Positions 31,548 through 37,712 of a DNA stretch of 37,712 nt are shown piece by piece. The notes under the pieces were generated by a model, which did not search any database, was not told the origin of the DNA, and was given only the letters and a program-made list of their open reading frames with translations. The stretch lies in assembly GCA_002279705.1 (NCBI GenBank), contig NCCO01000016.1, forward strand, positions 1 through 37,712, read 5' to 3'. Each line of letters begins with the position of its first letter. The first letter of the stretch is position 1. This DNA comes from Allobosea sp. 12-68-7. GTDB taxonomy: Bacteria; Pseudomonadota; Alphaproteobacteria; Rhizobiales; Beijerinckiaceae. A program made the position numbers and the translations under genes.

Positions 31548-31717
31548 GGATGGTTCCGGGAACCCGCGGCGGGTGCGCGCCGCGACGGCTGCAACATTAC
31601 GGTTAAACTGCCCTGCTACGGCCTGCCCATGCCGCGTTTGCTCGCGGCGTCAGGGTGGGATGTCCCGATCGCGGGCCTCTGTCGCCTCCATTGAACGGTA
31701 GAGAAGGCCGAACGGGT

Positions 31718-32275
31718 TTGTCGGATCAAAAGGTCGGAACCGGTCTCGATCTCGGCACTGCGCGGGCCGATGCGTCGCGCGTGACCGCGGGGCTGTTGTC
31801 GCTGGGGGGGATGATCTTCCTGGTCCTCGCAGCCGGGATCATTCTGACGCAGCGCCACAAGGACCCGCCGGTCAGCCTGATCGTTCAGGCCAGTCATCCG
31901 CAATTGGAGGCGGGTTTTGCCCTGTATCGGGCCCATTGCGCGACGTGCCACGGCGCCTTTCTGGGTGGCGCGCCAGGCTGGCGCGCCGATCCCACACTCG
32001 CGCCGGCGCTCAACGAAACCGGTCATGCCTTCAATCACACCGATCTCGAGCTGTTCCGCCGCGTTGCACAAGGTGTCCGGGGCAAGGACGGGCAGATCGT
32101 CATGCCGGCCTTCGGCGGCGTGCTGTCAGGCGACGAGATCGTGACGCTGCTGTCCTACATCGCCGCTTGGTGGCCCGATGAGGTCCAGCGCAGTCGGATG
32201 GCTCCTGGGTTTGTCGACCCGGCGATCTGCGGTCCGGGCACGACACCCTCCGGACGACCGGCGGATGAGACCTGA
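31718..32275 (+). CDS. Membrane-anchored mono-heme cytochrome c
   Basis: About 185 residues from a TTG at 31718; an ATG at 31811 (start of MIFLVLAAGI) is a serious alternative. An N-terminal helix (LLSLGGMIFLVLAAGIIL) anchors it. FALYRAHCATCHGAF carries the single heme motif CATCH, and VMPAFGGVLSGDEIVTLLSYI supplies the distal Met. The soluble domain should lie in the periplasm and pass electrons. The stop overlaps the start of the next gene (TGATG), so it is the first gene of a four-gene redox unit. Confidence 0.83.
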   Translation: MSDQKVGTGLDLGTARADASRVTAGLLSLGGMIFLVLAAGIILTQRHKDPPVSLIVQASHPQLEAGFALYRAHCATCHGAFLGGAPGWRADPTLAPALNETGHAFNHTDLELFRRVAQGVRGKDGQIVMPAFGGVLSGDEIVTLLSYIAAWWPDEVQRSRMAPGFVDPAICGPGTTPSGRPADET

Positions 32276-33396
32276 TGACGCAGGGCTCACCGCGCGGCCT
32301 TTGCCGCGCCAGGATCAAGATCGAACGGACGGCCTCGCGGCTTGGCAGGCCTGCGCCGGGATGGCGCCGAATTCTGAGTGGCTGCGCGGCCCTTGCGGTC
32401 CTGATGCCTTCGAGCGCGCAGGCGCATGTCAAATGGTTCGCACCCTACGATGTGGCAGCTAACCCTACGCCCTTACCGGACGTCTTTTCGCCGAGCTTCT
32501 TGCTGCTGCTGGCCGGCAGCACCGTTCTAATCATGCTGATCGGCCTCGGCGACCGCGTCATCGCGGGCGCCTTCGGCGACGATCCACTGGAGGAACGCGT
32601 TGCGGCACTGAAACCGCGATTGCCCGACGTCATTCGGATCATGCTGGGCGCATTTTTGCTGTGCCTCTGGCTCAAGGGCGGGATTATCCTGACGCCGGAA
32701 CTCACAACCACGAACGAGTCGATATCCTGGTTCCAGCTGTTCCTCGCCATGTCGACGGCGAGTTGGCGGACGAGTTGGATCGCCGGACTGGGCATCGTCG
32801 TTCTTTACGCGATCGCGGTGGCGAATTACGGCCTGTTTCACCTCCTCGACTACCCGCTTTTCCTCGGCATCGCCGCTTATCTGATGATTCATTCCCTCAG
32901 GGTCGAGCGCTTGCTCCCTTATGCGCTGTCCATTCTCTATGTTTCCATGGCTGTGACGTTGCTCTGGGCCTCGATCGAAAAATGGGCTTTCGCGTCGTGG
33001 ACGCTGCCCTTGCTCAGGCAGCATGAGCGGATCACGCTCGGCATCGAGCACGGGCTGTACATGCAATTAGCCGGCTTTGTCGAATTCGTCACCGCGTTCC
33101 TCCTGCTGTATGGCAAAACCAGTCAGCGACTTGCTGCTTTGACGTTGTTTGTTATCTTCGTCGCGGCCATCGTCGATTTCGGCAAGATCGACGCCGTCGG
33201 GCATTCGATGATCATCGCGTCTCTGGCCGTGATGGTGATCCATGGCAACACGCGGGTGAACTTGGCGCTGTTGAACCGGATTCCGTCGCCGACGGTCAGT
33301 GCGCTCGAATTGGGCATGACCTATCTCGGTTATGTGCTGCTCTTCTTCACTTTCTACTACGTCGCACACGGCATTTTTTACGGCAGCCTGAATTAG
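32275..33396 (+). CDS. Polytopic membrane protein with HVKWF N-terminus, unknown
   Basis: 373 residues. A long signal region ends with SSAQAHVKWFAPYDV, so mature H-V-K-W-F would begin the periplasmic side; a free N-terminal His can bind copper. About nine membrane helices follow, with LFLAMSTASWRTSWI, FHLLDYPLFLGIAAYLMI, LWASIEKWAFASW and TAFLLLYGKTSQ. It has DoxX-like features in the second half, but no family can be named with certainty. It overlaps the cytochrome gene by one base and is followed 24 bases later by the MauG-like gene. It may receive electrons from or serve a copper or terminal-oxidase-like step; this is inference. Codon use seems slightly less GC-rich than in the neighbours. 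Confidence 0.75.
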   Translation: MTQGSPRGLCRARIKIERTASRLGRPAPGWRRILSGCAALAVLMPSSAQAHVKWFAPYDVAANPTPLPDVFSPSFLLLLAGSTVLIMLIGLGDRVIAGAFGDDPLEERVAALKPRLPDVIRIMLGAFLLCLWLKGGIILTPELTTTNESISWFQLFLAMSTASWRTSWIAGLGIVVLYAIAVANYGLFHLLDYPLFLGIAAYLMIHSLRVERLLPYALSILYVSMAVTLLWASIEKWAFASWTLPLLRQHERITLGIEHGLYMQLAGFVEFVTAFLLLYGKTSQRLAALTLFVIFVAAIVDFGKIDAVGHSMIIASLAVMVIHGNTRVNLALLNRIPSPTVSALELGMTYLGYVLLFFTFYYVAHGIFYGSLN

Positions 33397-33420
33397 GCGG
33401 AAACAGCGGCTTCGGAGGCC

Positions 33421-34551
33421 ATGAGACGACCGACTATGAGCGCAACGCGGCAGAATCGAACGAGCCCGATCCGGCGCGCGGCTGGTCTGGGCTGTGCCCT
33501 GGTCGTTTCGCTGCTGGCCGGCTGCGCGACCCTCGAGCAGGTGCTCGAACCGTCGGATCCGGCGCAGGCCGAGGTCTCGGTTCTTTCAGCCGAAGCCCGC
33601 GAGCAACGCGCCCGTGCGCAGGCTCGCCGCCCGAGCGACGCGGCCTTGCGAGCCGCCTACCGCCGCCCCGCGGCGCTGCCGGTCAGTGCGGCTGCACGCC
33701 CCGAGGTCGTCGTGCTGGGCGAGAAGCTGTTCCGGACCCGCGAATTGTCCCGCCAGCGCAATGTCGCCTGTCTGAGTTGTCATCTGCCCCAGGCCGCCTG
33801 GGCCGATCTGAAAGCGAAGCCGGCCGCCGACAACGGTGCGCCGATGATGCGCCGATCCCAGACCCTCTACGACGTGGCCTGGCAGACGGCCTTTCTCTGG
33901 GACGGCCGGCAGGATTCACTCGAAGGGGTCGTCCAGGGCGCTGTGGCCTCTCCCGACATCATGGGGCTCTCGCTCGACAGCATGGTGCAGAGGCTGACAT
34001 TCAGCGACGATTTTTCGGCGGATTTCAGCCGTGTCTATCCGGATCTCGGTGTCACGCCCGAGACGGTTGCCGACGCGCTCTCGGCCTTCATGCGCACCAT
34101 CCGCTCGCCTGCAACCCGCTTCGACCGCTGGATTGCGGGCGACGACAAGGCGCTTTCGGTTTCGGAACTGCGCGGTTTCCAGCTGTTCAACGGCAAGGCG
34201 AATTGCGTCGCCTGCCATTCCGGCTGGCGGCTCACCGATGACGGCTTCCGCGATATCGGCCTGCCCGCCACGAGCGACCGCGGTCGGGGGCGCATCAAAC
34301 CGCAGATCGAGAGCCTCGCCTTTGCATTCAGAACGCCGACACTGCGCGGCGTCGCCGATCGGCCGCCCTACATGCATGACGGTTCGCTGTGCAGCCTAGA
34401 GGCCGTCGTCGAGCACTATGACCGCGGCGGCATTCAACGTCCGAGCCTGTCGCCGGACATGTTTCCGCTCGGCTTGAACGCGCAGGAGAAGGGCGACCTC
34501 GTCGCCTTCATGCGGTCCCTGTCGGCCACCCCGAAGACACCGGAGAGATGA
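33421..34551 (+). CDS. MauG/CcpA-like di-heme cytochrome c lipoprotein
   Basis: 376 residues. A lipobox (LLAGC, C35) marks a lipoprotein. Two heme motifs are present: CLSCH (117-121) and CVACH (262-266). FLWDGRQDSLEGVVQGA, AFMRTIRSPATRFDRW and FRTPTLRGVADRPPYMHDG are typical of the di-heme cytochrome c peroxidase/MauG family. It may reduce peroxide or oxidise a partner. A Tyr in RPPYMHDG could be an axial or near-heme ligand as in MauG. The ATG at 33421 has GGAGG only two bases away, so the ATG at 33436 is possible. The stop overlaps the start of the cupredoxin gene. Confidence 0.9.
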   Translation: MRRPTMSATRQNRTSPIRRAAGLGCALVVSLLAGCATLEQVLEPSDPAQAEVSVLSAEAREQRARAQARRPSDAALRAAYRRPAALPVSAAARPEVVVLGEKLFRTRELSRQRNVACLSCHLPQAAWADLKAKPAADNGAPMMRRSQTLYDVAWQTAFLWDGRQDSLEGVVQGAVASPDIMGLSLDSMVQRLTFSDDFSADFSRVYPDLGVTPETVADALSAFMRTIRSPATRFDRWIAGDDKALSVSELRGFQLFNGKANCVACHSGWRLTDDGFRDIGLPATSDRGRGRIKPQIESLAFAFRTPTLRGVADRPPYMHDGSLCSLEAVVEHYDRGGIQRPSLSPDMFPLGLNAQEKGDLVAFMRSLSATPKTPER

Positions 34552-34886
34552 TCGCCATGACCCGAACCCTGCTCGTCGTCTGTCTGATCTGCGCCTTGCC
34601 CTTCGCGCCGATGCTGTCGCCCGCAGCGGCTCGCGAAATTCTCGTCACGCAGAAGGGCCAGCAGTTCACGCCCAAGGCCCTGACCCTCGCGGTGGGCGAC
34701 GAGATCGTCTTCGTGAACGATGACACCGGCACACACAACGTCTTCTCCGAGAGCCCCGCCAATACCTTCGACCTGAAGGCGCAGCGCCCCGGAACGCGCA
34801 CTAAGGTCGCCTTTCCGAAGGCCGGCCAGGTCGATGTGCGCTGCGCGATTCATCCGTCGATGCGCCTGATTGTCGACGTGAAATAA
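34548..34886 (+). CDS. Cupredoxin (plastocyanin/amicyanin-like), exported
   Basis: 112 residues: a Sec signal (LLVVCLICALPFAPMLSPAAA), then a single cupredoxin domain. Copper ligands are visible as His in GTHNVFSE and Cys, His and Met in RCAIHPSM. KALTLAVGDEIVFVND is the usual strand. It carries electrons in the periplasm, probably between the MauG-like protein and another partner. The ATG at 34548 overlaps the previous stop (ATGA); ATG 34557 is a second choice. MauG-like plus cupredoxin pairs occur in methylamine-type oxidation clusters, but no dehydrogenase gene is visible here. Confidence 0.9.
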   Translation: MIAMTRTLLVVCLICALPFAPMLSPAAAREILVTQKGQQFTPKALTLAVGDEIVFVNDDTGTHNVFSESPANTFDLKAQRPGTRTKVAFPKAGQVDVRCAIHPSMRLIVDVK

Positions 34887-35006
34887 CGGGCGACGCGCGT
34901 GCAGCGGCCGAGCGTCGCGGCGCAAGCGCTGCTGGCATGCGTGGAACTGTCACATTCTTCCGGTCCTGTGGCGGCCTGCGGCGAGCCATGAGAATTGTCG
35001 GTGAAA

Positions 35007-36656
35007 ATGACGGTCAAGCGCAAACTCTACGGTCTGGCCGCGCTCGGCATCTTCATCGCGGCCCTGGTCGCTGCCGTCGCCGTCTACAGCGTCGTTTCGA
35101 TGTCGCGCGCCAGCCATTCGATTTTCGACAACGCCCTGCTGGTCAACAAGAACGTCTCGGCGCTCGTGGTCATGTTCGAGCAGAGCCGTTCGCTGCTGCG
35201 CAGCGTCTCGCCGGATGCGGGCCAACAAGCGATCGCGTCGACGTTTGCAGCCTTCGATGCGATCGACCAGAAACTCGCCGACACCAGCATCGACGTCTTC
35301 CGGTCGATCACCAATGAGGGCGTGCGCGCCGTCGTGACCTCGTTCATCGACAGTCTCGACCAGTCGAGGCAGGTTTCGCAGAGCATCTTCAAGGCGTGGC
35401 TCGCGGGCGACCGGGCGGCCGCCGCGATCATGCTCAATGTCGATGACGCCCGCAATGAAGCGGCGATCCGCGAAAAACTGACGATCCTGACCAATTTCGT
35501 CGACAAACTGGCTGCCGATGATCTCGCCGAACTCGAACGGACGCAGCATGCCACAATCGTCGTCGCGGTCGCGGTCGCGGCCGTGATGCCCTTCCTGATC
35601 TATCTCGCCTTTCTGGTGGCACGGCAGATCGCGCTGCCGATCACCGCGCTGACGCTCGCCGCACGCAAGGTCGAGCGACGCAAGTTCAAGCCCGAGATGA
35701 TCTCGCATGTCGTCAGCCAGCGCAACGAACTCGGTGCGCTCGCGCGTGTCTTCCAGGCGATGGCCATCGACGTCCAGAGGCGCCAGGAGGAACTCGAAGC
35801 GGAGGTCCAGGCCCGCACGCGCGATCTCGAGACCAAGAATCTCCAACTCGAGACCTCACAACAGCGCATGGAAACCGAGCTCGACATCGCCCGCTCGTTG
35901 CAGGGCGCCATGCTGCCCCAGCGCATGCCCAAGCATCCGAGCTATTCCGGCCGTGCGATCATGCGGCCGGCGCGCGAACTCGGAGGCGACTTCTACGACT
36001 TCTTCATCATCGGCGAGGACCAGATCGGTCTCGTGATCGCCGACGTGTCCGGCAAGGGCGTGCCGGCCGCCTTCTTCATGGCGATCTCTCGAACGGTCCT
36101 TCAGGCCAGCGCGCGCGAGGGACGCTCGGCCGGTGACTGCCTCGCCGAAACCAACACCATCCTGTGCGAGCAGAACCCGCTCGAAATGTTCGTCACCGTC
36201 TTCTACGGCATTCTCAACCTCCGGACCGGCGTGATGAGCTACGCCAATGGCGGCCACAATCCCCCGGTCGTGGTGCATCATGATGGGGCGGTCACGACTC
36301 TGCCGCAGACCGGCGGCATGGCGATGGGGATCATGTCGGGCCTGACATACGAGGAGGGGACGATCTCGCTCGAGGCCGGCGACACGCTGTTTCTCTACAC
36401 TGACGGCATTTCCGAGGCGATGGATATGGAGGGCCGCGAATTCACAGTCGAAAGGCTGCTGGAATCGCTGGGCGCGTCACATCGCCAGTCGCTCGATATC
36501 GTCGTCACCAGCGTCACCGACGCGGTCAGCCGGTTCGTCGGCGACGCCCCTCAGCATGACGACATGACCTATCTCGTGGTGCGCTACAAAGGTTCGCCCG
36601 ACACCATCGACAGCGGCAACATGGGGGTTCTTCAGCACAGCGCAGCGGCCGCCTGA
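35007..36656 (+). CDS. SpoIIE-type (PP2C) phosphatase with membrane sensor and HAMP
   Basis: About 549 residues from ATG 35007; TTG 34995 and GTG 35001 are also in frame. Domain order: helix (LAALGIFIAALVAAVAVYS), periplasmic helical sensor (about 30-180), second helix (TIVVAVAVAAVMPFLIYLA), HAMP-like segment, a coiled coil (RRQEELEAEVQARTRDLETK), then PP2C. Metal-binding signatures are GGDFYDFF, IADVSGKGVPAAFFM, TDGISEAMD and QHDDMTYLVV. It dephosphorylates Ser/Thr on a partner, perhaps an anti-anti-sigma protein; none is encoded here. The next gene is a TssA-like gene, and type VI systems can be controlled by Ser/Thr phosphorylation. That connection is inference. Confidence 0.9.
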   Translation: MTVKRKLYGLAALGIFIAALVAAVAVYSVVSMSRASHSIFDNALLVNKNVSALVVMFEQSRSLLRSVSPDAGQQAIASTFAAFDAIDQKLADTSIDVFRSITNEGVRAVVTSFIDSLDQSRQVSQSIFKAWLAGDRAAAAIMLNVDDARNEAAIREKLTILTNFVDKLAADDLAELERTQHATIVVAVAVAAVMPFLIYLAFLVARQIALPITALTLAARKVERRKFKPEMISHVVSQRNELGALARVFQAMAIDVQRRQEELEAEVQARTRDLETKNLQLETSQQRMETELDIARSLQGAMLPQRMPKHPSYSGRAIMRPARELGGDFYDFFIIGEDQIGLVIADVSGKGVPAAFFMAISRTVLQASAREGRSAGDCLAETNTILCEQNPLEMFVTVFYGILNLRTGVMSYANGGHNPPVVVHHDGAVTTLPQTGGMAMGIMSGLTYEEGTISLEAGDTLFLYTDGISEAMDMEGREFTVERLLESLGASHRQSLDIVVTSVTDAVSRFVGDAPQHDDMTYLVVRYKGSPDTIDSGNMGVLQHSAAAA

Positions 36657-36819
36657 GCGAAAGACGCCGCGGCGAGGACAGCCTCGGGAAGCGCCACACA
36701 GACCAAGCCGCTCATCCATGTAGGATCGTCACCCAAGGGTCATCGAAGCTTCAAGAAGCGACGTCAACACTGCTTCCCGGCGAGGGCTGCAGGCCAGCGG
36801 CCGATGTCCAAGAGCGTCG

Positions 36820-37712
36820 ATGTCCCAGGCAACCCATCCCTTCTTCGACCCCCGCATGGCGATCGGCGCCGCGCCCGTTCCGGGCGATCGGCCGGCCGGC
36901 GCCGACCCGCGCGGCGGCGCCGAATTCGAGGAACTCGAAACCGAAATGCGGCGGATGGAGACCGATGGTCCGCTTGCCGTCAACTGGCGGCAGGTCATCG
37001 CGCTGTCGAGCGGTATCGTTGAGACACGCGGCAAGGATCTGCTGGTCGGGGCCTGGCTGACCTATGGCCTGGCCCGCGAGGAAAAGCTGCATGGGCTCGC
37101 GGTGGGGCTCGGCATCCTCAAGGGCATGGTCGCCGAGCACTGGGAACAGATGCAGCCGCCGGCGGCGCGCGAGCGTGCCCGGGTCGGTATCCTGGAATGG
37201 CTCGTCGGCCGCGCGACGCCGCTCTGCGAGAGCGATGTCCAGGAGAGCGACTGGGCGGCCGCGATCTGTGCCTATGACGCGCTCAGCGAGATCGATACGC
37301 TGACCAGCGAGCGCCTGACGAAGGAGCAGGTTGCCTATGGCGATCTGATGCGCGCGCTGCGGCCGCTGCGGGATACCGCCCGACGGGGTCTGGAAGAACA
37401 GGCGCAGCAGCGTGCCCGGGCAGAGGCCGAAGCAAAGGCTCAGGAAGAAAGCGCCGCCCAGGCCGCCGCCGCAAAGCCTGAGTCGACGATCCCTGCCACG
37501 CCCGCTGCTTTAGCACCGCCGGCTGTGGCCGCGCCCAGCGCGGTGGCGCCCGTCGCCGTCCCGGCCGCCGCCGCACCGATCGATCTGGCCTCAATCGATC
37601 AACTGCCGGAGACCCTGCGCATCGGCATGCGCGGGGCCGAGCGTCGCCAGGATCTCCGCCGTCAGGCGATGACCCTCGAACCAGAAGGGCGCCGTCCAGA
37701 CCAGATCGTTGA
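36820..37712 (+). CDS. tssA: TssA-like (ImpA N-terminal domain) type VI secretion protein, 3' end outside window
   Basis: At least 297 residues, open to the right edge. The N-terminus (HPFFDPRMAIGAAPVPGD, DPRGGAEFEELETEMRRME, LAVNWRQVIALSSGI, KDLLVGAWLTYGLAREE) fits the ImpA_N domain: the conserved GADPR-like stretch, E-L-E and the WLT-AL pattern. EQMQPP at about 107-112 matches the typical 'W...PP' turn. From about 195 it becomes an Ala/Glu-rich linker. TssA organises the baseplate and sheath tail of type VI secretion. ATG 36820 was chosen because it precedes the domain; 36856 is possible. It lies 163 bases after the phosphatase gene, and no other core T6SS genes are in view. Confidence 0.83.
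   Translation, partial: MSQATHPFFDPRMAIGAAPVPGDRPAGADPRGGAEFEELETEMRRMETDGPLAVNWRQVIALSSGIVETRGKDLLVGAWLTYGLAREEKLHGLAVGLGILKGMVAEHWEQMQPPAARERARVGILEWLVGRATPLCESDVQESDWAAAICAYDALSEIDTLTSERLTKEQVAYGDLMRALRPLRDTARRGLEEQAQQRARAEAEAKAQEESAAQAAAAKPESTIPATPAALAPPAVAAPSAVAPVAVPAAAAPIDLASIDQLPETLRIGMRGAERRQDLRRQAMTLEPEGRRPDQIV

Noticed and set aside
1..37712. tRNA, rRNA, CRISPR, IS or integrase
   Set aside because: No cloverleaf, repeat array, terminal inverted repeats with a transposase, or integrase motif was noticed on either strand.

Overview
The window is high-GC, densely packed DNA with short or overlapping gene junctions. It carries an ECF sigma factor with an NrsF-type (DUF1109) anti-sigma factor, an acetoacetate decarboxylase/3-hydroxybutyrate dehydrogenase pair, and many Tat-like signal peptides. 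Together these point to an alphaproteobacterium, most likely Hyphomicrobiales (Bosea-like or a relative). The genus is inference only. I saw no rRNA, tRNA, CRISPR array, insertion sequence or phage gene.

Region 1 (1-13864) is the most striking part. An ECF sigma factor and its membrane anti-sigma factor (minus strand, 11023-12214) are surrounded by about a dozen genes for envelope or redox proteins: a PhnD-like binding protein, a phosphoesterase-fold protein, three glycosyltransferase-like proteins, a GT87-like membrane protein, a MerA-like flavoprotein, a TVP38/TMEM64 membrane protein, a DUF547 protein, an anchored rhodanese, a SelD-like FAD oxidoreductase, a radical SAM protein and a DUF302 protein. 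The motif GTAACG-N16-CG(A/T)A, or an N15 variant, lies at the 5' end of the PhnD, phosphoesterase, TIGR04283-like, MerA-like operon, sigma factor and radical SAM units. It matches the promoter I recall for Caulobacter SigF (GTAACC-N16-CGAA). The block therefore reads as one sigma-F-controlled, self-amplifying stress regulon. Its glycosyltransferases belong to families named after arsenosugar gene neighbourhoods, but I see no arsM or arsS. The chemistry is unknown, and this is the best candidate for an undescribed system.

Region 2 (14243-21504) is phosphate and carbon-storage metabolism. A stand-alone PstS and a Na/Pi cotransporter diverge from an intergenic region with a Pho-box-like repeat for each. 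After a strong bidirectional terminator come acetoacetate decarboxylase and 3-hydroxybutyrate dehydrogenase (minus), then a patatin-like phospholipase and a PPK2 polyphosphate kinase (plus).

Region 3 (21550-31451, minus) is a tightly overlapping cluster related to type VI secretion spikes: a TM-OmpA protein, DUF2169 fused to pentapeptide repeats, a second pentapeptide protein, a DUF4150 PAAR-like tip, a long gp5/VgrG-like needle with octapeptide repeats, a DUF3540 protein, a TPR-glycosyltransferase broken by a one-base frameshift, and a transglutaminase. A TssA-like gene runs off the right edge (36820-37712), after a SpoIIE-type phosphatase gene.

Region 4 (31718-34886, plus) is an electron-transfer module: a membrane cytochrome c, a polytopic membrane protein, a MauG-like di-heme lipoprotein and a cupredoxin, all nearly contiguous.
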